From Chryseobacterium indologenes (GTDB taxonomy: Bacteria; Bacteroidota; Bacteroidia; Flavobacteriales; Weeksellaceae): 64,000 bases of DNA. The translations under genes were made by a program, and so were the position numbers. Each line of letters opens with the position of its first letter. Position 1 is the first letter of the stretch. The stretch spans positions 1,550,001 to 1,614,000 of the forward strand of contig NZ_CP074372.1 in assembly GCF_018362995.1 (NCBI RefSeq). Reading direction: 5' to 3'. Shown one piece after another: positions 7,692 through 16,000 of the stretch. The notes beneath the pieces were generated by a model. It did not search any database. It had not been told where the DNA came from and was given only the letters and a program-made list of their open reading frames with translations.

Positions 7692-10094
7692 TTAAGATCT
7701 CAACTCAGCGTTGAATTCTTTCTGGAAAGCTTTGATCAGAGAATCCATTACTTCTGTGATTTCCTTTTCTTCCAGTGTTTTTTCTTCGTTTAACAGCTCG
7801 AAGCTCATTGCATAGGACTTCTTACCTTCAGGAAGATTTTTACCTTCATACACATCGAATAAGTTAACACTCTTAATAAATGGAGATTTATTCTTTTTAG
7901 CGGTCTGATATAGATCCTGATAGTTTACATTTTTATCAATCAATAAAGCTAAGTCTCTTCTGATCTTGTTGAATTTCGGAATGTCTTTGAATTTCAGTTC
8001 GTTTTTAGAACGTAGTTCCTGAGCATATTCCAGTTCAATTTCTGCATAGAAACAATCCTGATCAATATCAAAATCTTTTAATAAAGCAGGAGATACTTTT
8101 CCGATTCTTACCAACGCTTTACCGTCAACTTCATATACCAATGCATCAGAGAATCTTTCGTCAGACAGAGCTGCTTCTTTATAATCAACAGAAAGTCTTT
8201 CTAATAAAACCTTTACATAAGCTTTAAGATTATAGAAACTTACAGCAGACTTAGGCTGAAGCCAGTTTTCCGCAACATCTCTTCCGGAAACCAACAAAGC
8301 CAATTGTTTTCTTTCTTCGTATTTTTCTTTTTTGTGGTAAATTTTTCCTAATTCGAAGAATTTAATATCCTGATTCTTTCTGTTGATGTTATATACGGCA
8401 TTCTGAAGAAGTCCTTCCAATAAAGACTTTCTCATAAATGCTAAATCTCCGCTTAAAGGATTCAACAGTTTTACGGCATCAGTTTCATCTTTTACAGAAG
8501 TCAATGAGTTATTCATTACTTCGTTGAAGCCAATGCTCTGTAAAGCTCTTGCCCAGCTGTTTTCCAGTTCATCCTGATCGTTAGCACTAAGCTTAACAGG
8601 GGTAAACGAAATTTTCTGTGGAGCATCAATTTTATTATATCCGTAGATTCTTAGAATCTCTTCAATTACATCAATTTCTCTTGTTACATCTGCTCTGTAA
8701 GCAGGAACAGAGATTTCAAAACCATTTGGAATTTCATTTAAAACCTGAATTTCCAATGCTTTTAAGATTTCCTTTACTTTTTCTCTGTGGATTTTTGTTC
8801 CTAAAATCTGCTCAATTTTAGAAAATCTCAGGATCACATAGCTGTCTTCAATTTTCTTAGGATATTCTTCCAACAGGTCTCCTACTAATTTCCCTTCAGC
8901 AATTTCCTGAATCATTTTAATAGCGTGAGTGATTGCCGTTCTTGTAAGATTCGGGTCTACTCCTCTTTCAAATCTGAAAGAAGCATCCGTATTCAGGCTG
9001 TGAGCTTTTGCTCCTTTTCTGATCGCAATTGGATTGAAATAAGCACTTTCAAGGAATATCGTTTTTGTAGTTTCTGATACTCCGGAATTTTTACCCCCGA
9101 ATACTCCGGCGATACACATTGGATTATCTTTACCGTCCTTGATCATGATTTCAGAACCGTTCAATGTTCTTTCAACTCCGTCTAAAGTGGTAAACTTCGT
9201 TCCCGGTTTTACAACCCCTACTTTCACTTTTTTATCTGCAATTTTATCTGCATCAAATGCGTGAAGCGGCTGTCCGTATCCGTGAAGAATATAGTTGGTA
9301 ATATCTACAATATTGTTAATCGGGCTTAGTCCGATCGCTTTTAATCTGTCTTTTAACCAGGATGGAGATTCTGCTACTTTTACGTCTTCAATAACCGCTC
9401 CGATATATCTTGGGCACAGTTCAGCATCTTCAATTTCAAGTTTGAAATCATGAGTTCCCTCACTATTCAAAGCTTCGGAAGCTACTTTATTAAATTGAGA
9501 CTTCAGTTGGTTGGTAGAAAGATAAGCATGAAGATCTCTTGCAACCCCATAGTGAGACATTGCATCAGTTCTGTTCGGTGTTAATCCGATTTCAAAAACC
9601 TCATCATTAGTAAGCTCAAAATAGTCTGCAAAGTTTTTCCCAACTTCATATTTGGTTTCATCCAGCACCATGATTCCTCCGTGATCTTCGCTAAGACCTA
9701 ATTCATCTTCTGCGCAGATCATTCCCTGAGAAACCTCTCCTCTGATTTTGGCTTCTTTAATTTCAAAAAAGTTTCCTGTTTTGTCATAGATTTTTGTTCC
9801 GACAACGGCTACAGGAACAGTCTGCCCTGCGTCCACGTTAGGAGCTCCGCAAACAATATTCAGTATTTTTCCGTTTCCTACGTCTACTGTTGTCTTCTTC
9901 AGTTTGTCAGCATTCGGATGCTTTTCGCAGGTTAATACTTTACCTACAACAATTCCTTCCAGACTGCCTCTTACACTTTCAAATTTATCTATCCCTTCAA
10001 CCTCAAGACCTATATCTGTAAGGAATTCACCGATTCTTTCAGTTTTTGATTCCGTTTTTACAAAGTCCTTCAGCCAGTTGTTTGATATTTTCAT
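7692..10094 (-). CDS. pheT: phenylalanine-tRNA ligase beta subunit
   Basis: 800 residues, the normal length for bacterial PheT, which pairs with PheS as an alpha2beta2 enzyme to charge tRNA-Phe. Order of domains: N-terminal SNNWLKDFV, OB-fold tRNA-binding domain (about 40-150, with HPNADKL), B3/B4 editing domain (about 210-390, with GYGQPLHAFDADK), B5 domain (about 400-480), the catalytic-like core, and the C-terminal anticodon-binding domain (about 705-800, with FPKFN-like DIPKFNKIRRDLAL). pheS is not adjacent in this window, which is common in Bacteroidota. It ends in a strong hairpin terminator. Confidence 0.97.
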   Translation of the reverse strand: MKISNNWLKDFVKTESKTERIGEFLTDIGLEVEGIDKFESVRGSLEGIVVGKVLTCEKHPNADKLKKTTVDVGNGKILNIVCGAPNVDAGQTVPVAVVGTKIYDKTGNFFEIKEAKIRGEVSQGMICAEDELGLSEDHGGIMVLDETKYEVGKNFADYFELTNDEVFEIGLTPNRTDAMSHYGVARDLHAYLSTNQLKSQFNKVASEALNSEGTHDFKLEIEDAELCPRYIGAVIEDVKVAESPSWLKDRLKAIGLSPINNIVDITNYILHGYGQPLHAFDADKIADKKVKVGVVKPGTKFTTLDGVERTLNGSEIMIKDGKDNPMCIAGVFGGKNSGVSETTKTIFLESAYFNPIAIRKGAKAHSLNTDASFRFERGVDPNLTRTAITHAIKMIQEIAEGKLVGDLLEEYPKKIEDSYVILRFSKIEQILGTKIHREKVKEILKALEIQVLNEIPNGFEISVPAYRADVTREIDVIEEILRIYGYNKIDAPQKISFTPVKLSANDQDELENSWARALQSIGFNEVMNNSLTSVKDETDAVKLLNPLSGDLAFMRKSLLEGLLQNAVYNINRKNQDIKFFELGKIYHKKEKYEERKQLALLVSGRDVAENWLQPKSAVSFYNLKAYVKVLLERLSVDYKEAALSDERFSDALVYEVDGKALVRIGKVSPALLKDFDIDQDCFYAEIELEYAQELRSKNELKFKDIPKFNKIRRDLALLIDKNVNYQDLYQTAKKNKSPFIKSVNLFDVYEGKNLPEGKKSYAMSFELLNEEKTLEEKEITEVMDSLIKAFQKEFNAELRS

Positions 10095-10301
10095 TTGTTA
10101 ATCTATCTACTTATTTAATTCGTCAAATGAGCCTTTCGGTTTCATCTGCTCTATTTTGAAATTTTTATTTGAAATTCCACACCATATTCAAGTGTGATTT
10201 TTCGAGCTACAAATGTCGTGTTTTTTTGAGAAATAGAGAAATTTAGAAGCGATTTTAAGATAATTAATTTTCATTAATACTTCTGCTTCTTATTGAGGAA
10301 T

Positions 10302-10919
10302 CTACTGATCAGATGGTCTCACAACTTTCTTAAGGCTATCAGAAAATAATACCAATCCGCCGGCCATCATGATAATATCTTTCAGAACCAAACGCCCTGC
10401 TCCGGACAGATAGGGAAATCCAAACTGTGGTGTTGGATAATCTCCACCCAGATTTGGCACGTATACTTCTGGAGTAGTTCCTAAAAATAAAAGGATAACC
10501 AAAGACATTAAAAACGTTAAAGCCCCTCCTACTGCTCCTATTTTAGGAAACCAGATCCCCAACATTAGCAAAGCTCCGATTACTATGATCATTGTCCCCA
10601 AACCATAAGAAAATGTGTATGTTCCATTTTCTTTATGCCAATCAATATTTTTCTGGATAACCTTTCCTTCCGGATTTTTATACAGGGTATATTCTGCAAC
10701 AGGCTTCTTGTCTTCATTAAGAACTTTATTCCCTGCTTTTTTATAAAAAAAACTCATGAAGGGGCTATTGGCGACAAAGGGTACAATTCCTTCAGCTTCG
10801 TAATGAAACGCCTTCAAGCCTCCAATCCAGGCCATAACGATAAAAATTGAAATTCTGAGAAAATTGAAAAACCAGGTATCCAATCGTAATAAACGGTGGT
10901 AAAGTCTGTTGTCTTGCAT
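10302..10919 (-). CDS. DUF417 (YkgB/RclC-like) inner-membrane protein
   Basis: 205 residues with about four hydrophobic helices (around FLRISIFIVMAWIGGLKAF, MIIVIGALLMLGIW, FLMSLVILLFLG and the C-terminal DIIMMAGGLVLF). The motifs WIGGLKAFHYEAEGIVPFV and FPYLSGAGRLVLKD are those of DUF417, whose E. coli member RclC belongs to the reactive-chlorine resistance operon. A hydrophilic stretch of about 45 residues (KKAGNKVLNEDKK onward) separates helices one and two. The frame is open to 10949, but a complete promoter (10937-10965) overlaps that region, so the ATG at 10919 is the start. An AraC-type regulator lies immediately upstream, as in the rcl locus. Confidence 0.85.
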   Translation of the reverse strand: MQDNRLYHRLLRLDTWFFNFLRISIFIVMAWIGGLKAFHYEAEGIVPFVANSPFMSFFYKKAGNKVLNEDKKPVAEYTLYKNPEGKVIQKNIDWHKENGTYTFSYGLGTMIIVIGALLMLGIWFPKIGAVGGALTFLMSLVILLFLGTTPEVYVPNLGGDYPTPQFGFPYLSGAGRLVLKDIIMMAGGLVLFSDSLKKVVRPSDQ

Positions 10920-10936
10920 GTGATTTATTTTTTTAA

Positions 10937-10965
10937 CAAAGGTATTCACATGCCTATAGCGCCAA
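10937..10965 (-). promoter_or_regulatory. complete Bacteroidota promoter for the DUF417 gene
   Basis: On the minus strand TTG (10963-10965), an 18-base spacer and TACCTTTG (10937-10944) match the -33/-7 consensus fully. It sits between the AraC gene and the DUF417 gene and decides the start of the latter at 10919 rather than 10949. Confidence 0.7.
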
Positions 10966-10983
10966 CATAGATATTTGAGGACA

Positions 10984-11814
10984 TTACATGGACATTTTCG
11001 CCACCACGGAGATTCCCACCTGTTCTCTGTATTTTTTGGGGGAACATCCTACCGATTTTTTAAAATACCTGCTGAAATAAAATTCATCGGCATATCCCAG
11101 TTCTGAAGCAATTTCCTTTACTGATCTATAAGTTAAATGCAGCAATTTTTTAGATTCCAGAATGATTCTTTCATTAATAAGCTGAGTGGGTGTTTTCGCA
11201 AACTCTTTCTTTACCGCTTTGCTTAAAGTATTATTGGTGATGCTCAGTTTGTCACTGTAAAACGACAGCTCTTTTTCATTTTTAAAATGGGTCTCCAACA
11301 GTTTCTGAAATTCTGCAGCATTTTTATTGGGCAGTTTATCGTGAGAAAATACACTATTCTCAATACTGCTTTTCTGTTTACTGCCAATGGCAAGGATAAG
11401 CTGTATATAAGTTTTGATAATAGATTCTGAAAACTGATGCTTTTCGGATTCTTCTTTTTTGATGTGACTGAAAAGTTCGAGAATATAGTTATAGTTTTCT
11501 TCTGAGAGTTCAACTCCCGGATTCAGGTAAATATTATTGAAAAGAAGGCCGTTACAAGCTACTTCTTCTTTGTGATATTCTATACAGTAATAATCGCCAT
11601 GAAATAAAAGCATATCAGTATTTTCATCAGATTCCGAAGCCAGTCTCAGTTTTTGATAAGGGGAAAGAAACAGAATATTGTATCCCCTGTAAGAATAATT
11701 AATATCATCCACAGAGAAAATACCGGAGCCATTCCATAGAACCACACTGTAGTTTTCAGTGGTAAATTCTGAGGGAAAACCGGAAGTGCGGTAAGACTGT
11801 ATTTTTATTTTCAT
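10984..11814 (-). CDS. AraC family transcriptional regulator
   Basis: 276 residues. The N-terminal part (about 1-160) is a cupin-like sensor domain; the C-terminal part (about 175-270) is the double helix-turn-helix with VKEIASELGYADEFYFSRYF and FKKSVGCSPKKYREQ. The C-terminal half has the length and motifs of the AraC/XylS family. It is followed 64 bases later by the DUF417 gene with its own promoter, so that gene is a natural target. Cysteines at about 77 and 86 lie in the sensor domain; whether they are redox sensors, as in E. coli RclR, is inference. Confidence 0.92.
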   Translation of the reverse strand: MKIKIQSYRTSGFPSEFTTENYSVVLWNGSGIFSVDDINYSYRGYNILFLSPYQKLRLASESDENTDMLLFHGDYYCIEYHKEEVACNGLLFNNIYLNPGVELSEENYNYILELFSHIKKEESEKHQFSESIIKTYIQLILAIGSKQKSSIENSVFSHDKLPNKNAAEFQKLLETHFKNEKELSFYSDKLSITNNTLSKAVKKEFAKTPTQLINERIILESKKLLHLTYRSVKEIASELGYADEFYFSRYFKKSVGCSPKKYREQVGISVVAKMSM

Positions 11815-11876
11815 GATTAGCCCTTTTAAAACATTAAAAACTCTAATGATTCACAAATGGCACGGTTTGACGCTGT

Positions 11877-12710
11877 TTAATATTCTTTTGAATACGTTTT
11901 CTTTTCTGTCAAATATTCGGTTTTAGTTCCGTTACCGGTTCTGAAAAGCGTTTTGAGGGTATTCTTTTGTTTAGGCTTTGAAGGATCGGGAAGAAAACAT
12001 TGGAAATGTAAATGCGGGCCATTTGTCCAGCCTGTATTGCCGCTCAATCCTATTAAATCACCTTTTTTAACCTCATCACCTATGTTAACTTTAACCCCAT
12101 TTTGTTTCAGGTGAAAATACTGTGCAATGGTTCCATCCGAATGTAAAATTGAAATATAATTAGCCTGATTAGCACAACTTGATGTAGGACATCCTGTATT
12201 ATTATTCTGAACTGCATCAATCACTTTACCTTCTCTTGCCGCTGTAATTTCGGTTCCTTCAGGCATTACAAAATCTAAAGAGTTTTCATTCTAGTGAGAA
12301 AATATTCCATTGTAACCCTGATAAACATTAAAAGATTTCCCTTTTTGAAAAGGAAGATCATAAGTATAATCAGCATCATAGGTCTTTATCGTTGCATCTC
12401 CAGCCAATGTATAGTAAGCAGGCATTTTCTTGATTTTCCACCCTTTTTTATTATCGTTGACAACAAAATAAGCAATTTTGTTTTTCATTGATTTCGGAGG
12501 CAGTACTCTGATCATTTTAAATGCTTCGGGACTCTTCAGATTTTCTGTTTCCGGCAGTTCAGAGAACGTTATTGAAATTGGATAGATTTCAATATTATCA
12601 GCATAGTAAGTGATCATATCTTTTGTATGCTCATAGTACATTTTTACACTCTTCTGTGAAAAAGCCCATAGAGAGCAAATAAGTGATCCGAGAATTGTTA
12701 TTTTTTTCAT
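11877..12710 (-). pseudogene. M23 family peptidase gene split by an in-frame amber codon
   Basis: Two open segments in the same frame, 12291-12710 (signal peptide MKKITILGSLICSLWAFSQ plus an N-terminal domain) and 11877-12293 downstream, are separated only by TAG at 12291-12293. The upstream part ends GYNGIFSH and, past the stop, continues NENSLDFVMPEGTEITAA, which is continuous M23/LytM sequence. The H before the stop and the D in SLDF are the expected zinc ligands; HLHFQCF near the end supplies the third. The mutation therefore cuts the active site between two ligands. The downstream ATG (MPEGTEI) is internal. It is either a recent nonsense mutation or a sequencing error; suppression is less likely. 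Confidence 0.85.
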
Positions 12711-12869
12711 GATTAATGTTTTATTCTTTTAGCATCTTCTTACTATAAGGCTGCATAACTTTACAAAACCACAAAAGCCTCAAAAGTTTTTAAACACTTG
12801 ATTTTTAAAGTTAAAGGCATTCAACAGTTTGCATTGAGTTTTCTTTACGCTTCCAGCAAGATTACAAAA

Positions 12870-12892
12870 AAAGCTGGAAAAATTCCAGCTTT
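12870..12892 (-). terminator. terminator of dnaN
   Basis: AAAGCTGGAA and TTCCAGCTTT form a perfect 10-bp stem with a 3-base loop, with a run of T on the minus strand after it. It lies 21 bases beyond the dnaN stop. Confidence 0.85.
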
Positions 12893-12913
12893 CTTTTATT
12901 TATATGGTTAATG

Positions 12914-14044
12914 TTATAATCCGATTACCGGCATTGATAGCATTAAGATATTTTCATTTTCTTCAAGACCATCAAGAGGTTCAATGATCCCTGGTCTGTT
13001 AGGTTGAGACATTTTCATAGTGATATCATCTGATCCTAAGATCGTCAGCATTTCAGTTAAGAATTTAGAACTGAATCCGATATTGATATCTTCTCCGTTA
13101 TAGTCACAAGGAATCTGCATGTCTGCTTTGTTTGCATATTCAGTATCTTCTGCATGAAGGTGAAGAATATTACCGGAAAGCTTGAATCTTACCTGGTTGG
13201 TTGATTTGTTAGACATGATAGATGCTCTTTTGATCGCTCCTAATAAAAGGTTTCTGTTGATCGTCAATACATTTGGATTTTCCTTTGGAATTACCGCTGT
13301 ATAGTTTGGATATTTACCATCAATCAGTCTACAGATCCAGATATGCTTACCAAAAGTAAACTTGGCCATATTCTCATTGAAGTCGATCGTAACGTCTTCG
13401 TTGGAACTCGCCAGGATATTTTTGAAAATGTTCAGAGGTTTTTTAGGCATGATAAACTCCATCGGCTCAGCATTCATAAGGTCTGCTCTTTTATACACCA
13501 CCAATCTGTGGGAGTCTGTAGATACGAAATTGGTTTCGTTTTCTCCAAACTGGAAAAGCACTCCTGTCATTACCGGACGAAGAGAATCATTACTTGTAGC
13601 GAATAGAGTGTTTGTCAAAGCTTCAGACAAAACTCCAGCCGGCATTGTAACACTTTGTGAAGCGTCAAATTCCGGTAATTCAGGATAGTCATCAGCATTG
13701 TCTAATGCTACTGCGAAATTATCTTTTTCATCTAAAATCTCAAGCTGGCTTCCTGTACCTTCGGCATTGTCTTTTACAACAAATGTCAGAGGCTGTTCAC
13801 CGTAGGTCTTGATAAAATCCTGAAAAATTTTAGCAGGAACAGCAAATTTACCTGTATCATCAGACTTTACTTCCAGAGAAGTAACAAGAGTTGTCTCGCC
13901 GTCAGATGCTGTAATGGTAACATTATTTCCGTCTAATTCAAAAAGATAGTTTTCTAAAATCGGTCTCGATTGAGAGCTTGATATTACGCCACTTACAGTT
14001 TGCAACGCCTTCTGCAGTTCACCACTTGAAATAATAAATTTCAT
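12914..14044 (-). CDS. dnaN: DNA polymerase III sliding clamp, beta subunit
   Basis: 376 residues, the usual size of the ring-forming processivity clamp, built of three similar domains (about 1-125, 130-250, 255-376). MKFIISSGELQKALQTVSGVI at the start, LRPVMTGVLFQ in the middle domain and the C-terminal MLSMPVIGL hydrophobic end are typical. A -7 box lies 22 bases upstream and a strong terminator follows, so it is a single-gene unit. dnaA and recF are not adjacent here, as is common in this phylum. Confidence 0.96.
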   Translation of the reverse strand: MKFIISSGELQKALQTVSGVISSSQSRPILENYLFELDGNNVTITASDGETTLVTSLEVKSDDTGKFAVPAKIFQDFIKTYGEQPLTFVVKDNAEGTGSQLEILDEKDNFAVALDNADDYPELPEFDASQSVTMPAGVLSEALTNTLFATSNDSLRPVMTGVLFQFGENETNFVSTDSHRLVVYKRADLMNAEPMEFIMPKKPLNIFKNILASSNEDVTIDFNENMAKFTFGKHIWICRLIDGKYPNYTAVIPKENPNVLTINRNLLLGAIKRASIMSNKSTNQVRFKLSGNILHLHAEDTEYANKADMQIPCDYNGEDINIGFSSKFLTEMLTILGSDDITMKMSQPNRPGIIEPLDGLEENENILMLSMPVIGL

Positions 14045-14066
14045 AGATTTATAAAATAAGTTTCTA

Positions 14067-14074
14067 CAAATATA
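14067..14074 (-). promoter_or_regulatory. -7 promoter element for dnaN
   Basis: The minus strand reads TATATTTG, an exact TAnnTTTG match 22 bases before the dnaN ATG. No well-spaced TTG was found. Confidence 0.45.
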
Positions 14075-14351
14075 ATAAATAGATACAATAAAGAAAAGAA
14101 TAATATGGAGGAGTTTTTCACAAATATCCTTAATTTGTTTTGAGCCTTGATATTATGGTTAAATTTCTTTTGATCTTATAATTTTCATCAAAACATTCAC
14201 TTTATTCGGATTTCTATTTGCACATTTTTTCTTCAAAATACATTAAAACATGAGTATTGGAAGCAAAAGAGGATTAATATTGATCATTTTCTCCTATAGT
14301 ACCACATTTTGAATATAAAAAGATAATTCACAACAATCAAAATACAAAGCC

Positions 14352-14359
14352 TATCTTTG
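14352..14359 (+). promoter_or_regulatory. -7 promoter element for dgkA
   Basis: TATCTTTG matches TAnnTTTG exactly and lies 18 bases before the ATG at 14378. An upstream in-frame TTG at 14357 falls inside this box and so cannot be the start. Confidence 0.5.
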
Positions 14360-14377
14360 TGTGAAAAGTTCAGAATT

Positions 14378-14764
14378 ATGCAAAAACCTCCCCTTCATAA
14401 AAGTTTTCTCAATGCTTTCCGGGGTGTTTTTATGATGATAAAGACGGAAAGAAATTTCCAGATTGAGCTTCTGGCATTCTTTGTAAATCTTTTCCTTATT
14501 TTTTATTTCAGACTGAACAACACAGATGCAGCATTGGTTTTTATCGCTTCGGTTACTGTTTTAAGTGCTGAAATTTTCAATACTGCTATTGAAAAGATCT
14601 GCGATATCATCCAACCTGATTTCGACAAAAGAATTGGCTTTATTAAAGATATTGCCGCAGGAGCTGTTGTTTTGACGGCCATTGCATCGGTGATTGTTGG
14701 GGTTTTGGTGTATGGAAAATATATTTTAAGATTTATAAAGACAATAAAACAGCTGTTTTTGTAG
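14378..14764 (+). CDS. dgkA: diacylglycerol kinase family protein (undecaprenol or diacylglycerol kinase)
   Basis: 128-residue integral membrane enzyme that phosphorylates diacylglycerol or undecaprenol. The family motifs are present: an N-terminal amphipathic segment (NAFRGV), ERNFQIEL before helix one, and the catalytic-signature stretch VLSAEIFNTAIEKICD in helix two, followed by IKDIAAGAVVLTAI leading into helix three. The start at 14378 is fixed by the promoter box just upstream. Two small hairpins follow the stop. Which lipid it uses is uncertain; Gram-positive homologues prefer undecaprenol. Confidence 0.92.
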   Translation: MQKPPLHKSFLNAFRGVFMMIKTERNFQIELLAFFVNLFLIFYFRLNNTDAALVFIASVTVLSAEIFNTAIEKICDIIQPDFDKRIGFIKDIAAGAVVLTAIASVIVGVLVYGKYILRFIKTIKQLFL

Positions 14765-14779
14765 ATTAAAACCACCCGT

Positions 14780-14820
14780 CAAAAATCCTCTGGATTTTTG
14801 CCACCCCTCCGTCGGAGGGG
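14780..14820. repeat. pair of short perfect hairpins between dgkA and the GyrI-like gene
   Basis: CAAAAATCC/GGATTTTTG (14780-14800, 3-base loop) is followed after three bases by CCCCTCC/GGAGGGG (14804-14820, 3-base loop). They lie between convergent genes and could terminate either one, though neither has a clear T run on the plus side. The form resembles small intergenic repeats seen across flavobacterial genomes. Confidence 0.55.
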
Positions 14821-14869
14821 AGTTTCACGTCTTCAGTTCATAAGTTGTGAAGGCAAGAAGTCTTTTTTC

Positions 14870-15319
14870 TTATTTGACGGCAATTAAGATATCGACTTCG
14901 GCATCTGAAGGGTTCTGTGCTTTTTCCCCATAGATTTCAAAATCGGCAGTAAATATTCTTCCGAGGTCCATTTCCCAGATTTTCAACCATTCATTGATAA
15001 CCAACCCTTTTGAAAGATCTCCTTTTGTAGTAAATTTCAGATAGTCTCCACCATCAAAAGAATAACTGACCATTCCTTCAGGAATATTATCAAGGCTTTC
15101 CACTTTACATCCAAGAACTGTTGTATAGGGCTTTGTATGGTCTTTTTCGTAATCTGTATAGATGGAATAAATGGTATTGTCTATCTTATTTGGAATTGCA
15201 TTAAGAATATCCTCATTGATCAATTTTTCCCATAAGACCGGAATATCTTTTGCTGCCTGCCCATTTTCATTGGTTGTTCTTACTGAGATTCCGATGACCT
15301 TAAAAGGTTCTACTTTCAT
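14870..15319 (-). CDS. GyrI-like / AraC effector-binding domain protein
   Basis: 149 residues covering a single GyrI-like small-molecule-binding domain with no DNA-binding part: KVEPFKVIGISVRTTNENG at the start, VLGCKVESLDNIPEGMVSY in the middle, and the C-terminal EIYG strand. Such stand-alone domains bind hydrophobic or cationic ligands, and some hydrolyse toxic compounds. The frame opens at 15352, but a -7 box (15350-15357) overlaps that codon; the ATG at 15319 (or 15328) is preferred. No partner gene is adjacent. Confidence 0.82.
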   Translation of the reverse strand: MKVEPFKVIGISVRTTNENGQAAKDIPVLWEKLINEDILNAIPNKIDNTIYSIYTDYEKDHTKPYTTVLGCKVESLDNIPEGMVSYSFDGGDYLKFTTKGDLSKGLVINEWLKIWEMDLGRIFTADFEIYGEKAQNPSDAEVDILIAVK

Positions 15320-15349
15320 GTTATTCATTTCTTGATTTTTTTGTTGCGA

Positions 15350-15357
15350 CAAAAGTA
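15350..15357 (-). promoter_or_regulatory. -7 promoter element for the GyrI-like gene
   Basis: The minus strand reads TACTTTTG, an exact TAnnTTTG match. It overlaps the most upstream possible start codon (15352) and therefore argues for a start at 15328 or 15319. Confidence 0.45.
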
Positions 15358-15424
15358 AGGACAGGTTGTGACAAGGGTATGTCAGGAGTTTTTTTAAATG
15401 ATTGAATAGGATATTTTTTTTAAG

Positions 15425-15490
15425 TTTAGCTAAAGCTATTTGAATGTTGACGTTTTAGATAAACGGACTAAAGCACGTTCCTATTGAATT
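15425..15490 (-). repeat. dispersed intergenic repeat, inverted and shortened copy
   Basis: Its reverse complement shares ATTCAATAGGAACG, CCGTTTATC and TAGCTTTAGC in the same order with the copy at 63331-63433, with the TCCTGAGCTTAGTCG block deleted. Confidence 0.55.
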
Positions 15491-15532
15491 AAATTTCTGC
15501 GGCTATTCTCTTTTTGCTTAGTCTATTCCAAT

Positions 15533-15612
15533 TTTGTCACTCCGTAGGAGTCTCTACATATTTTATAAACCAATTATAGTATAGATTCCTTGCTCTGCTC
15601 GGAATGACAAAG
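15533..15612. repeat. MITE-like inverted-repeat element, copy C
   Basis: The left arm TTTGTCACTCCGTAGGAGTC and the right arm ending CTCGGAATGACAAAG are near-complementary. The arms are homologous to those at 7402-7474, and the central segment again contains AATTATAGT/ATTA-rich sequence. The right arm carries an extra TGCTCTGC insertion. Confidence 0.6.
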
Positions 15613-15667
15613 ATCCCGTTGAAATTCTATAGGAACTAGTGATATTGCTTCGCTTTGCTCGCAATGA

Positions 15668-16000
15668 CTATTTTCCGACATAAATAAACCCTTTCTTCCC
15701 GGATTTAAAAACGGTTTCAATTCTTTTATAGTCATCTACTTCATATTCATCTGCCTGAAGGATTTCTGCTTCTTTTACTTCAAAAAGAACCCCTTCAATC
15801 TGATCATTATCATTTCCTGAAAATTCCAGTACGGGATGGTATTTCTCACCGCTTTTCCGCAGTACTTCAGGGTCTGTAATTTCAAGCATTTTTAATTTAT
15901 ACCCTGATAAGATGTCTTTTTCACCTTGTAAAAGTCTTCCAAAGGTTTCCATTTGAACCTGCTCTTTCTGTAAGGTTCCGTAAGAAAATAAATTTGGCAT
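15668..16000 (-). CDS. gamma-glutamylcyclotransferase-like (AIG2/GGCT) family protein
   Basis: 110 residues. FSYGTLQ at residues 4-10 is the conserved substrate-binding motif (Y-G-T-L) of the GGCT/AIG2 fold, and EGVLFEVKEAEILQADEYE contains the region with the catalytic-type glutamate. Members convert gamma-glutamyl dipeptides to 5-oxoproline or act on related amines; the substrate here is not known. Its ATG overlaps the stop of the upstream SGNH hydrolase by one base (TAATG), so the two genes are translationally coupled. Confidence 0.88.
   Translation of the reverse strand: MPNLFSYGTLQKEQVQMETFGRLLQGEKDILSGYKLKMLEITDPEVLRKSGEKYHPVLEFSGNDNDQIEGVLFEVKEAEILQADEYEVDDYKRIETVFKSGKKGFIYVGK

Larger units (their letters stand above)
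14045..14377. other. divergent promoter gap between dnaN and dgkA
   Basis: AT-rich, with one -7 box pointing left to dnaN (14067-14074) and one pointing right to dgkA (14352-14359). Nothing coding or clearly structured was seen between them. Confidence 0.5.
15353..15667. other. 315-base gap filled largely by repeats
   Basis: Contains the GyrI-like promoter, an inverted copy of the dispersed repeat (15425-15490) and a copy of the inverted-repeat element (15533-15612). A further GCTTCGCTTTGCTCGCAATG segment follows (about 15647-15666), running up to the stop of the next gene. No coding region was seen. Confidence 0.6.

Noticed and set aside
10920..10949. Upstream start for the DUF417 protein at 10949
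   Set aside because: A complete promoter (10937-10965) overlaps it, so it would not be in the mRNA.
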